Origin: Pseudoalteromonas rubra
GTDB taxonomy: Bacteria; Pseudomonadota; Gammaproteobacteria; Enterobacterales; Alteromonadaceae
Direction: 5' to 3'
DNA length: 64,000 nucleotides
NCBI RefSeq assembly: GCF_000238295.3
Contig: NZ_AHCD03000036.1
Span: 186,001 to 250,000 of the forward strand
Shown here: piece after piece, positions 1 to 7,990 of the stretch
Layout: every line of letters begins with the position of its first letter
Numbering within the stretch: the stretch's first letter is position 1
Program-made: the position numbers and the translations under genes
Notes under the pieces: model-generated
What the model was told of the DNA's origin: nothing
Databases searched by the model: none
What the model saw: only the letters and a program-made list of their open reading frames with translations

Positions 1-2
1 GT

Positions 3-2222
3 TACCGCTCCAGTGCGATGGCGTATTTGCTGGGGGTGAGGTTTTTGGCCTGGCTCGAGGACAAGCATGGTAAAGAGACGCTGGATGCTGTCTGGACGCG
101 CGTTCATGGCGTACACAAACGCAGCTTTGCCAGCGCCTTTGAAGGGGCATTCGGACAAAGTGCGCCACAGCTGTATCGTCGCTTTATCGCGGAATACACC
201 TACCTTGCTATGACTCAAGAGCGCGACCTGGATACGTTGAACAGCCCACTGTGGCAGGAGTTTGACTATGCGGCGAGCGATCCTGTGTTGTCCCCGGATG
301 GCTCGCAAATTGCGCTGACTGAGCGCAGCCGAGATGGAGAACGCTGGCTCAGAGTGTATAAAACCGAAGACAATATTGAAGCCAAACAAGCCTTCGACAA
401 AGCACAACAGGCCATTTTGGCTGCGGACCCCACAGACATTGCGGATAAGCCCCCGGCCGTATTTAAGCGTGAGCTGGTGGCTGAGCTGGCAGCGCGTGAT
501 TTTGCAGGCATACACTATCCGCAGTGGCTGGATCAGGAAACGCTGTATTTTGTTGCCCGCGCGCGCGTTGATGAGACGCGGGGCAACCGGGTCAACGATC
601 TGTATCGCTGGCATATTCCCAGCGGTGAGGTGACGCGATTAACTCAGTCGCTGGGGATCCGCCGTTTTACCTTGCTGGACGCAGATACGCTGTTTGCTGA
701 GCAGGTACGTAGCGGATTTTCAGAATTGGTGCGGGTCGAGATCAGCAGTAACACAGTCACACCGCTGTCGGCGCGCAACCTCGGCACGGTATACGATTAC
801 CCGCAGCTTGCCCCTGACAAACGTCAGCTGGCCTACCTGAAAACCGCGCTGAACGGCAACTGGCAATTGTATATACAAGATTTGCAATCCGGCACAGTGC
901 GCGGTGTCCCCATGCCGCAGGGGTATCAGTACCTGACTGCACCCAGCTGGCAAGCTGACGGACAAGGACTGTACTTTATTGCGGGTCTGAACGGCCAGCT
1001 GGGTGTGTATCGTTACGATATCAAGCAAAACAGCCTGTATCTGATCACTGCCGGACAAGCGGTTTTTGAACAACTGGTGCCCCGGGCGGATCAGCCGCTG
1101 TTATATACTCAATCTACGCCGCAGGGCACGCGATTGCATGCGCTGGATAGCCAGATCACGGAACAGCCGGTCACTGCCCTCAGTGAGGATTTTGCTGTGC
1201 CGCTGGGTAAAACCGATGCCGTGGTACTGCCTGACGCACAGATTTATGACGCTGAGGAGCACGCTATTACCCACAGTGATTACCAGTGGCTGAAGCAAAA
1301 TGCGTCCGTGGCATTATCAATGCAAGCCAGCACTGCTGCCAGTGAATTGCTGAGCGTGGGCGTCAAAGGCAGCGATTTGCTACAGCAATTATCTTGGCAA
1401 CTGGGACTGACACAAAGCAGCGACAATGTACTGGATGGCAGTTTTGCCGCGCTGCGCTACCGCTGGGGAGATTGGCGGTTTGATGCCCACCTGAGCAACT
1501 ACCGCTTAGACAGCCGTCACCAGCATGGTGAGGCACAGCCGGTCAGGTTGCATGGCACAGGACTGAGCACCAGTGTGAGTTATGAGTGGCGTTTTGATAC
1601 CTTGTCTGTTGCGCCTTTTGCTGCGGTTACCCACTATGATGATGAAGGCGATGAGGCCAAGACCTCGCAGTGGACCGGGCTGGAGCATGGCTGGCAATAC
1701 TACCAACAGGATTCTGCCCTGGGCTATCGTCTTAAAGCTGCCATCTTGAGTGGTGACAGCCAGGGACACGGTTATGACTGGCAAGGGTATGGCAAGGTGT
1801 GGGACTGGCCCTGGTTTGCGGGTGTGCAGTCTCAGTATCGCGACGCTCAATTGCTGCGTTTGGGCGGGTTTGATAACAATATCCTCAGTGGCCGCACCCG
1901 CAGCGATCTGGTGCTCAGCCCCGAGCTGCCTTTTCAGTTTGCTACCGGCCGGCATTATTACGGCTATGAACTGGCATCCAGCTGGTCACTGGGTCAGCCC
2001 AGACTCTTTATTAAACATCACCGCCTTGATGGCCAGCGGATCGCGAAAAGCTATGGGGTGAAGTGGCAAGTTGACCTGAGTCAGCAAGTGCTCGGATGGG
2101 CAAACTGGTTTGCGCCTGCCGGGATGACCGATATGCATTTTGATCTGGGGGTTGCCCGGGTGGAAAGCGATCTGGCGGAGGATTCACTGCGGGCCTGGCT
2201 GGGACTGTGGTATGCGCTGTGA
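3..2222 (+). CDS. Beta-propeller (PD40/TolB-like) protein with C-terminal barrel, 5' end outside window
   Basis: The reading frame is open to the left edge of the window (codons for YRSSA precede the first ATG at 18), so the start is missing. The first ~60 visible residues (AYLLGVRFLAWLEDKHG and following helices) resemble the end of a peptidase-MA-type domain whose zinc motif would lie upstream. Residues ~80-400 carry WD40/PD40-like blades, e.g. DPVLSPDGSQIALTERS and APDKRQLAYLKTALNGNW. The last ~270 residues alternate short strands with Tyr/Trp-rich ends and finish in LRAWLGLWYAL, as in an outer-membrane-type beta barrel. I infer a cell-envelope or surface protein, possibly proteolytic. It is followed by a strong terminator shared with the convergent protease gene. 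The function is not certain. Confidence 0.7.
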   Translation, partial: YRSSAMAYLLGVRFLAWLEDKHGKETLDAVWTRVHGVHKRSFASAFEGAFGQSAPQLYRRFIAEYTYLAMTQERDLDTLNSPLWQEFDYAASDPVLSPDGSQIALTERSRDGERWLRVYKTEDNIEAKQAFDKAQQAILAADPTDIADKPPAVFKRELVAELAARDFAGIHYPQWLDQETLYFVARARVDETRGNRVNDLYRWHIPSGEVTRLTQSLGIRRFTLLDADTLFAEQVRSGFSELVRVEISSNTVTPLSARNLGTVYDYPQLAPDKRQLAYLKTALNGNWQLYIQDLQSGTVRGVPMPQGYQYLTAPSWQADGQGLYFIAGLNGQLGVYRYDIKQNSLYLITAGQAVFEQLVPRADQPLLYTQSTPQGTRLHALDSQITEQPVTALSEDFAVPLGKTDAVVLPDAQIYDAEEHAITHSDYQWLKQNASVALSMQASTAASELLSVGVKGSDLLQQLSWQLGLTQSSDNVLDGSFAALRYRWGDWRFDAHLSNYRLDSRHQHGEAQPVRLHGTGLSTSVSYEWRFDTLSVAPFAAVTHYDDEGDEAKTSQWTGLEHGWQYYQQDSALGYRLKAAILSGDSQGHGYDWQGYGKVWDWPWFAGVQSQYRDAQLLRLGGFDNNILSGRTRSDLVLSPELPFQFATGRHYYGYELASSWSLGQPRLFIKHHRLDGQRIAKSYGVKWQVDLSQQVLGWANWFAPAGMTDMHFDLGVARVESDLAEDSLRAWLGLWYAL

Positions 2223-2235
2223 GGGGCAGATAAAT

Positions 2236-2261
2236 AAAAAGGCAGCGGATGCTGCCTTTTT
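2236..2261. terminator. Bidirectional Rho-independent terminator
   Basis: An 11-bp stem (AAAAAGGCAGC / GCTGCCTTTTT) with loop GGAT lies between two convergent genes. It gives a T run on the plus strand and an A run that reads as T on the minus strand, so it can serve both. Confidence 0.85.
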
Positions 2262-2284
2262 AGGGAGAAAAGTTTAATTCAGTA

Positions 2285-4117
2285 TTACTGGTAATCCGCA
2301 ACCAGGCTCAGACCTGAGTATGCGTTGTAGGCACGAATACCGACCCAGTAACGACCTGCACCATCGTTGCGTGTACAGTTTTCGGTGTTACCCCAACGGT
2401 ACGGACGACAATCATAAGTGCTGGTAGTGGGTTGTGCATCTTTACGTACGTACAAGTCAGCATCACCGCTACCACCTGAGATATCAAAGGTGATGTTGGT
2501 CGCGCCCGCTGGCACGTCGAAGTAGAAGTAAGTCATCTCGCCACGTGCAGCTGACAGGCCTGTTCTTGCCACGCCTTTTTGCAGCTGATCTTCACCACCC
2601 GGGCCATAAACAGGCACTTGCTTCGAAGTTGTCGCAGTTGCACCTGTGCTGTCTGTGACTGTCAGTGACACTGTGTAGTTACCGCCAGCGGCATAAGTGT
2701 GGCTTACAGATGCGCCAAAGCCTGTTGCGTTGTCACCATAGTTCCACTCGTACTGAGAGATAGCGCCATTCGGTGAGCTAGACGCGCTGCCGTCAAAGCT
2801 ACATGCCAGTTCTGTACAGTTGGCAGTAAAGTCGGCTACTGGCACTGGATCGCTGTTGTTGTCGCCATCCGGAATACCATTGAAGTGGCTCGATACTTCA
2901 GGCCAGATCTTGCTGATTTTAACACCCTGGTTAGTACAGCCACCGAAGTGGTGCAGTGCAATAACCTTGTTGCTTGATGCAGCCAGAACCGGTGAGCCAG
3001 AAGAACCGCCAATGGTGTCACAGTAGTAGCCCATGTCTGTGCCCGTGCCGCGGCCATTGGCTGTTACGACGTCAGCTTCACAGTTGCCGCTGCTGTTCTG
3101 ATCTGACTCAATGGCCAGCTCTTTCGGGTTACCTGAACCGTGCTGTGGAATATAGATGCGCTCGCCTTGTGTCGCATCGCGAACGTCCAGACCAAAGTAG
3201 CCAAATGGCGCCGCTTTGTTGAACTCGTTGATGGTGAACAGGGTGTAGTCCAGTGTGTAGTCTGAAGACAGGAAGTCTTTACCTGTGACTTTCACCACAG
3301 TTTCAAGGTTTGAGCCATTACAGCTGGTGTGCTGGTAGTTGAACCATACTTCCGTGTTGGCCAGCTCAGACGCAGAACCCACACAGTGCTCGTTGGTGAA
3401 CATGCGGTTGTCCGGGCCAACACGCCAGCCAGTACACAGGCCGCTACCGTTCATCAGCAGGCGAGCAACCGGGCGTGAACGTTCAAATTCAGTGGGGTTT
3501 GAACCTGCCCAGCACTGTACGTCACGACGCTCATTAACACCACACGTTGACTCAATGCCCACGTCGGTTGATGCGTTCATGGCTTCCATCATCGGCGTGT
3601 TTTCTGTGCCGTGGTCGTAGAAATCAATCACGGCTGGGGTGATTGCCTGAGTTGAAATTTGGCCTGAGTCAGACGCGCTACCCGGTGTGTATTCAACGAT
3701 TGCCGTTTCAGCAGAGATAGACATGGCAGAGAAGCTCGTTACGCCGTCGTCTCCCAGTTTGCTGTTAACCGTTGCTGCATGCATATTCGCTTCAGTGTAC
3801 TCGTAGCGTTCGCTGCCATCTGCCGAGCGCACAACCAGCTTGCCGCCATTGGCCAGGTTCACATTTTTAAAGTGTAGTTTGATGTAGCTGGCATCAGGGT
3901 GGGTGATGGTGCGTGTGATCACTGTGTTGCCTGTGCTGCTGAGTGTCGCAAACTCCTGACCGAGCGAAATGTTGGCATCGGCACGGGCACCAATGATGGC
4001 TTTGCTGGCCTTACTGGTGTATTGCATCATTTGTGCTTCTGTCAGTGGCGCAGTGTTTTGAGCCAGTGCTGCGGTTGAGAGTAAGCCGAGCGCAGAGACA
4101 AGATAGGTTAGTTTCAT
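2285..4117 (-). CDS. Secreted trypsin-like serine endopeptidase with PKD and PPC domains
   Basis: A 610-residue exported protease. Residues 1-19 form a signal peptide (cleavage after ALA). A ~170-residue pro-region precedes a chymotrypsin-fold domain at ~190-410 of the lysyl-endopeptidase/glutamyl-endopeptidase type. The visible triad is His244 (in TNEHC), Asp286 or Asp290 (SDYTLDYTL) and Ser373 (GGSSGSPV). Several Cys residues suggest disulfides. A PKD domain follows (~425-503, PVADF...WNYGD...SHTYAAGGNYTVSLTVTD) and then a bacterial pre-peptidase C-terminal (PPC) domain (~513-608, GDADLYVRK). PKD and PPC domains usually help binding to insoluble substrate and are often trimmed on maturation. 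It is probably a type II secretion substrate that degrades extracellular protein. It is monocistronic. Confidence 0.9.
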   Translation of the reverse strand: MKLTYLVSALGLLSTAALAQNTAPLTEAQMMQYTSKASKAIIGARADANISLGQEFATLSSTGNTVITRTITHPDASYIKLHFKNVNLANGGKLVVRSADGSERYEYTEANMHAATVNSKLGDDGVTSFSAMSISAETAIVEYTPGSASDSGQISTQAITPAVIDFYDHGTENTPMMEAMNASTDVGIESTCGVNERRDVQCWAGSNPTEFERSRPVARLLMNGSGLCTGWRVGPDNRMFTNEHCVGSASELANTEVWFNYQHTSCNGSNLETVVKVTGKDFLSSDYTLDYTLFTINEFNKAAPFGYFGLDVRDATQGERIYIPQHGSGNPKELAIESDQNSSGNCEADVVTANGRGTGTDMGYYCDTIGGSSGSPVLAASSNKVIALHHFGGCTNQGVKISKIWPEVSSHFNGIPDGDNNSDPVPVADFTANCTELACSFDGSASSSPNGAISQYEWNYGDNATGFGASVSHTYAAGGNYTVSLTVTDSTGATATTSKQVPVYGPGGEDQLQKGVARTGLSAARGEMTYFYFDVPAGATNITFDISGGSGDADLYVRKDAQPTTSTYDCRPYRWGNTENCTRNDGAGRYWVGIRAYNAYSGLSLVADYQ

Positions 4118-4615
4118 TGCTGTTCCTTTTCACTTGTTGTTGAATGATTTTTTAGAATAAAAAGTTATTGAATAAATTTCGCACAGGTACAAAGGTAATC
4201 ACAAAATCAGTTGTTGTAAAGAAAGTGATAACAAAAAATTAATAAAGTAAATCATCACTCCCCATTTAAGTCCTGTATTTATGCGTGTTTTGGGTAAAAA
4301 ATTTTTATTTTTGCCGTTTACGCTCTGTATTTTATTCCTGTTTTGTGGACTAAAGGTGTGGTTTTCAGAGGAAATCAGCAAATATCCAGGATCTTCCTTT
4401 ATTTTAGAAGCGATTACGTGTTACCAGCTTGGGTTTAGCATGCTTGGTATTTTTGTTAACGGGGACTTTACATGTTCATTGTTGCAGGGCCAAGCGGCTG
4501 TAATGACGGGGTAATAATTGAGCACGGGCAGAGCCATCCAGGGTAGGGCATAACGTGGCGTGCTGAGACGCTGAGTGGCTGCGTACGTAAGGGGGCAGCC
4601 AGTTCGCAGCTGTTG
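4118..4615. other. AT-rich intergenic region without a supported gene
   Basis: About 500 bp separate the protease start from the end of the TPR lipoprotein gene. The half next to the protease is strongly AT-rich and should contain its promoter on the minus strand. I see no RNA hairpin with a T run, and no open frame that I would trust. Confidence 0.5.
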
Positions 4616-5785
4616 TTACTGCTCGGTGAGTGACTGCAACATGCTGTGTTTGGCGGTGAACACCCGGCTTTTTTCCGGATCGGAGGTTTTCTCAATTGCC
4701 AGCTCAAGCAGCTGACGGGCTGTATCATGGTCGCCCTGCAGGTAACTGATCTTGGCCAGCTCAAAATACGGCTCAGGCAGGTAAGGGGTTTCTTTTACCA
4801 CGTTAACCAGCAGGCGGGAGGCTTTTTTCAGCTGGCCTTTGGCAATGGCACTGCGCGCATTCATCAGAAAGTCGAACGGGGTTTTGGCATCCTCTTCGAG
4901 CTGTTGCTCAAGGCGTGCAGCCAGCGCCGTTGCCTGCTGCTCTTTTGCTAAGACCAGGTAATTGGACAGCAGGTTGTGGCTGGTCAGACGATGCCGGTCG
5001 GCATACTGATAAATGGTTTCAGCGCCTTTCAGATCGCCGGCCCGACGGTGCAGTACGGCAGCGATATTGATCAGCTCCGGGTCGTCTGGGGCATAACTGC
5101 GGGCGCGCAGAATTCGGGCGGCACTGAGGTCAAACTCATCTGCCAGCATGGCTTTTACGGCCAGGTTAGCGTAAAACTTGGCGACCAGATCTTTGTACCG
5201 GGCTGACGCCACAAATATGGCATCCTGCGCCGGGAAGTAGTCGATGATGGTGCCCGGGCGGACCAGTGTGATCCAGTCTTCCTCTTCCTGCTCCTCAGGT
5301 GCCAGCAGCTTAGTTTTAAAGTGTGACGAGATCAGTATGGTATCGGCGACTTGCTGATAAACAGGGGCGGAGGCCATTTTGTGATAACGGGTGTCTATGC
5401 CTGCCACAAAGGCATAGGCCTGAGTCAGTACGGCGAGTGAAATACAGTTGCCACCACCGTATTGTAACGATTCTGTGGCGCTGTAGGTTTCGCCCCGATA
5501 GTGGAACTCGTCCAGCTGGTCATGCAGGTAATCATAAATGATCCGGTCGCCGCGCATGCCCGCTAAGATACGTTGCTGATAGTAGCTCAGAAAGGCTTGT
5601 TGCTCTTGTTCCGGCAGGGTAAAGATAGACTGCTCATCGAGTACTGCAACCGGGTTAAACAGGCCATGGTTAAATGGCATGTCCGGACGTGGTGGCGGTG
5701 TTGTCGGACGTTTTTGTGGGCTGGCACAGGCGCTCAGCAGCACAGTGAACAGGCTCACTAGCCAGAGGCGAGCAGGCATAGTCAT
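4616..5785 (-). CDS. Lipoprotein with transglutaminase-like core and TPR repeats
   Basis: A 389-residue lipoprotein: residues 1-20 are a type II signal peptide with lipobox LLSAC. The segment around YGGGNCISLAVLTQAYA resembles the N-terminal Cys motif of bacterial transglutaminase-like domains (GGNC...), with a nearby DTRYHKM. From about residue 225 to the end there are four or five TPR-type helix pairs (for example PELINIAAVLHRRAGDLKGA and PEPYFELAKISYLQGDHDTA). It is presumably anchored in the envelope and mediates protein contacts or processes peptides; the substrate is unknown. A second ATG three codons in (MPARLW) is an equally good start. It stands alone on the minus strand. Confidence 0.75.
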   Translation of the reverse strand: MTMPARLWLVSLFTVLLSACASPQKRPTTPPPRPDMPFNHGLFNPVAVLDEQSIFTLPEQEQQAFLSYYQQRILAGMRGDRIIYDYLHDQLDEFHYRGETYSATESLQYGGGNCISLAVLTQAYAFVAGIDTRYHKMASAPVYQQVADTILISSHFKTKLLAPEEQEEEDWITLVRPGTIIDYFPAQDAIFVASARYKDLVAKFYANLAVKAMLADEFDLSAARILRARSYAPDDPELINIAAVLHRRAGDLKGAETIYQYADRHRLTSHNLLSNYLVLAKEQQATALAARLEQQLEEDAKTPFDFLMNARSAIAKGQLKKASRLLVNVVKETPYLPEPYFELAKISYLQGDHDTARQLLELAIEKTSDPEKSRVFTAKHSMLQSLTEQ

Positions 5786-6055
5786 ACTCCTTAAGACACG
5801 TATTGTGCGTATCCGCTTGGTCGCGGTTTTTGTTATTATTGCGCTTTGACTCTACACCTATCCTAATGATCTGCCAACGGGTTTGTGGGTAGCAGATGTA
5901 CTGTAGTTGGAATTGCTTATTGCAAGGAAATCTAAACAATGTTCTATAACACGTTTTCGACATGCAAGTAGCAGGCTGACCGCCAAGTCATTCTCTTTTT
6001 ATCTATTGAAGTATGTAAGAAAGAGCACATGCCCAAAAAGCACGTACTCCTAAGC

Positions 6056-6184
6056 TTAGCTTTGCGTACTTTCAGAGAGCTTTGTTTTATCCATTGGTGC
6101 GCTTTTTGGCAGTGTTGGTAGTTTTGAATTTGCAGGTAAACCACCAAAAATATGCTCTAGATTGTCTCGATTGATTCTTTTCAT
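6056..6184 (-). CDS. Small double-glycine leader peptide (copy 5 of the array)
   Basis: A 42-codon frame starting at ATG 6184, with AGAAGGA about 9 nt upstream. The product begins MKRINRDNLEHIFGG, a charged amphipathic leader ending in Gly-Gly, followed by a Pro/Lys-rich, Cys-free tail with SKLPTLPKSAPMD. That tail matches the peptide at 6935-7066 (PKLPELPRSAPMD), which is the main reason for calling it real. It lies in the same orientation as, and downstream of, the XRE/membrane protein genes. Known families with such leaders (bacteriocins, signalling peptides) are cut by C39 peptidase-ABC exporters; none is visible here. Function unknown. Confidence 0.6.
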   Translation of the reverse strand: MKRINRDNLEHIFGGLPANSKLPTLPKSAPMDKTKLSESTQS

Positions 6185-6268
6185 ATGAAGATATCCTTCT
6201 GTATTTACTTTTTTTGATCCTGACTAAATTAGCTTTTTATATGAATCGACTTTTTAAGTTTGACAGGT

Positions 6269-6384
6269 TTACGAGCCGCTGGGTTGCTTTTTCATAAAAA
6301 GAGTGGCTAACGGAGTGGATCCATCTGGATCTCCACTAATTCCACCATAATTTGGACCACAGAAACACGTTCAATGACATTCAT
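6269..6384 (-). pseudogene. Decayed double-glycine peptide gene (copy 4), frameshifted
   Basis: ATG at 6384 opens MNVIERVS, a start like that of the sibling peptides, but this frame then stops without a GG motif. In a second frame the same stretch encodes GGISGDPDGSTPLATLF and runs to a stop at 6269; GGISGDPD matches the peptide at 6739-6867. The leader and core are thus in different frames, the simplest explanation being an indel around 6360-6370. A sequencing error is the alternative. Confidence 0.5.
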
Positions 6385-6470
6385 CGTTTGCTTTCTTCTT
6401 TTTACCTTTGGCTAGCAAAGCCCTCGTTAGGTATGTGAATAAATTAATAAACCTGCTTAATCAACCTTCA

Positions 6471-6596
6471 TCAGGTTTTTTGCTTTTTTCCCAAAATAGG
6501 GTCTGTAGGAGCGAATTGAGGTAGGACAGGGCGGTCTGGGTCACCTGTGCCGCCACCTGAAATCTTGTTTAACAAGCTAGAGCTAATAGTTTTCAT
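6471..6596 (-). CDS. Small double-glycine leader peptide (copy 3)
   Basis: A 41-residue product starting MKTISSSLLNKISGGG and continuing TGDPDRPVLPQFAPTDPI, ending GKKQKT. The start at 6596 is chosen because AAAGGAGAA sits about 6 nt upstream, in a block (GCTCCAAAGGAGAA) identical to that before the peptide at 6935-7066. The C-terminal APTDPILGKKQK matches APMDPILDKKQK of that peptide, and GDPDR matches the one at 6739-6867. No Cys, so lanthionine or disulfide chemistry is unlikely. Precursor of an exported peptide by inference from the GG leader. Confidence 0.65.
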   Translation of the reverse strand: MKTISSSLLNKISGGGTGDPDRPVLPQFAPTDPILGKKQKT

Positions 6597-6704
6597 GTTA
6601 ACTTCTCCTTTGGAGCTCCTACCATCAAATATTAACGTAATGAGAGTCAGAAGCCACACTGTATTATAAAGAGTTTTATCTTTGTTTCTTTTAAAACTTA
6701 ACAA
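6597..6704 (-). pseudogene. Relic of the C-terminus of the 7053-7574 membrane protein
   Basis: Directly upstream of and in frame with peptide copy 3, the DNA encodes TVWLLTLITLIFDGRSSKGE. The intact membrane protein ends SLTLITFIVHVRRSKGE just before peptide copy 1, and the two DNA stretches also share GCTCCAAAGGAGAA. I read this as a duplicated membrane-protein/peptide module whose membrane part has been lost except for its last ~25 codons. Confidence 0.5.
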
Positions 6705-6738
6705 CGATTAAATTCATAAATCAGGCTGATTATGAATT

Positions 6739-6867
6739 TTAAGTACTCTTGTCTTTCTCACTACGGGGAGTTATCTGGACGCGCCTAGGTAGGATTGCTC
6801 TATCGGGATCTCCACTAATTCCTCCACCTACAATTTTAGTAAGTAAATCTTCTTCAATAATCTTCAT
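6739..6867 (-). CDS. Small double-glycine leader peptide (copy 2)
   Basis: A 42-residue frame from ATG 6867, with AAGGAA about 8 nt upstream. It starts MKIIEEDLLTKIVGGG and continues ISGDPDRAILPRRVQ, ending in a Lys/Ser/Asp-rich tail. The leader has the acidic/hydrophobic alternation (xxLLxKIxGG) typical of GG leaders, and GGISGDPD is shared with the decayed copy at 6269-6384. It lies 67 bp downstream of copy 1 and is probably co-transcribed with it. Function unknown. Confidence 0.6.
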   Translation of the reverse strand: MKIIEEDLLTKIVGGGISGDPDRAILPRRVQITPRSEKDKST

Positions 6868-6934
6868 TGCTAGATTCCTTATCTGATATTTCTAAGTACT
6901 ATGAATATATTAATAAGTCTAACTGAAAGATAAG

Positions 6935-7066
6935 CTATGACTTTTTTTGCTTTTTATCGAGTATGGGGTCCATGGGTGCAGATCGCGGCAACTCTGGTAG
7001 CTTTGGATTTCCAGCTGTGCTGCCGCCTAAGATCTTGCCTAACAACCTATATTTAATTGTTCTCAT
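6935..7066 (-). CDS. Small double-glycine leader peptide (copy 1)
   Basis: A 43-residue product starting MRTIKYRLLGKILGG and continuing STAGNPKLPELPRSAPMD, ending in KKQKKS. ATG 7066 has AAAGGAGAA about 8 nt upstream. The start lies inside the last codons of the membrane protein gene (14 bp overlap), so the two are translationally linked. The core is Pro-rich and Cys-free and is nearly repeated in copies 3 and 5. I infer a precursor peptide cut after Gly-Gly; whether it is a toxin, a signal or an immunity partner cannot be told. Confidence 0.65.
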   Translation of the reverse strand: MRTIKYRLLGKILGGSTAGNPKLPELPRSAPMDPILDKKQKKS

Positions 7067-7574
7067 AAATTAATTCTCCTTTGGAGCGCCTAACATGCAC
7101 TATAAATGTTATGAGTGTAAGAGACTCCAGAATGTGAAGGGTATACTGAGTCGGTGACCATATATGGTGATAAATAAAGGGGTAACTTAGAATGTCATAA
7201 AAATAAAGTTGGATCTCAACCCAGGCTGCGAAACATAGTAGCGCCGAAATAAATAGCAATAAGCAAATACAGCATTCAGGGATTGTGAGTGCGTAATCTT
7301 CTCTGGCTTTTTTGAAAAATTTTATCTTAGTGAGCCTATATGCTGCTTCTGCTTGAACACCTCTGGTGAGAAATAGTACTAGAAAACAAATATTTAATAT
7401 TAAACACCATAGGTAATAGTGTCTGGTCCAAGTTATTGCGATTGGGTTAGCTACTGTGTCGACCAGTTGTAAGGTAATCATTAAAGAAAACAACCACCTA
7501 GCGTTATGGTCTTTCCAAGTGAGGATGAGGCCGATAAAAACCACAGAAGATAGCATCATTTCAATAAAATGCAT
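7053..7574 (-). CDS. Five-helix integral membrane protein of the peptide locus
   Basis: A 173-residue protein with about five hydrophobic helices (near residues 3-20, 28-48, 53-71, 97-117 and 150-165) and a basic, Lys/Arg-rich connection between the third and fourth. No family recognised. Its start codon overlaps the stop of the XRE gene (TGATG) and its 3' end overlaps the first GG peptide, so regulator, membrane protein and peptide form a tightly coupled operon. Immunity, sensing or export of the peptides is a guess from position. A relic of its 3' end occurs before peptide copy 3. Confidence 0.7.
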   Translation of the reverse strand: MHFIEMMLSSVVFIGLILTWKDHNARWLFSLMITLQLVDTVANPIAITWTRHYYLWCLILNICFLVLFLTRGVQAEAAYRLTKIKFFKKAREDYALTIPECCICLLLFISALLCFAAWVEIQLYFYDILSYPFIYHHIWSPTQYTLHILESLTLITFIVHVRRSKGELIYENN

Positions 7575-7906
7575 CAGTCTTCTCCCTTGTCATCTGCTTT
7601 TGGTTCCATAGGTGGTTCTTTCTGTTGGGGCTTTTTAATTGTTCTTTTTTCTGCGTTATCGGCCAAAAAGCCAAAAAAGCTTTTCCAGTCTTTACCGAAG
7701 ATCATCAGGATATCAAGCAATTGCTCCAGATCCATAATGGTCTTACCACTTTCCCAATTGGAGATGGTGGACTGATCAACCGGGACGGACATTTTCTTGG
7801 CCAGCTCGGCTTGCGACATTTTTTGTTGTATTCGCAAACTGCGCAGTGACGCCTGAATGTCCCTTCGGGCGCTGTTTAGCCAGTTCAATCTTTGACGTGA
7901 ATTCAT
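7574..7906 (-). CDS. XRE-family HTH transcriptional regulator
   Basis: A 110-residue protein with an HTH_3 domain at ~15-75: MSQAELAKKMSVPVDQSTIS with recognition-helix end NWESGKTIM. The C-terminus is a charged, Pro/Lys/Glu-rich tail. It is the first gene of the minus-strand peptide operon, and a TATAAT box plus a palindrome lie upstream, so it probably controls its own operon. The ligand is unknown; peptide-sensing XRE proteins (Rgg/ComR type) are much longer, with TPR repeats, so this is not one of those. Confidence 0.85.
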   Translation of the reverse strand: MNSRQRLNWLNSARRDIQASLRSLRIQQKMSQAELAKKMSVPVDQSTISNWESGKTIMDLEQLLDILMIFGKDWKSFFGFLADNAEKRTIKKPQQKEPPMEPKADDKGED

Positions 7907-7959
7907 TGTACATCCGTATATGAATATTAAAACAGTGAAGTTACATTTTGTTTCTTATT

Positions 7960-7990
7960 ATTATACGGGGTAATTTAACAGCTGTTTAAA
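7960..7990 (-). promoter_or_regulatory. Probable promoter and operator of the XRE-peptide operon
   Basis: On the minus strand a perfect TATAAT lies at 7960-7965, about 55 bp before the XRE start codon. The -35 region is weak (TTAAAC or TAAACA at the right distance) and coincides with the 10-bp palindrome AACAGCTGTT at 7977-7986, a suitable site for a dimeric XRE repressor. Confidence 0.45.

Noticed and set aside
4281..4514. 77-codon plus-strand frame with a hydrophobic N-terminus
   Set aside because: No ribosome site, AT-rich intergenic DNA and a low-complexity signal-like start; no support beyond being open.
5944..6147. 67-codon minus-strand open frame
   Set aside because: Overlaps GG peptide copy 5 in another frame; composition atypical and no ribosome site.
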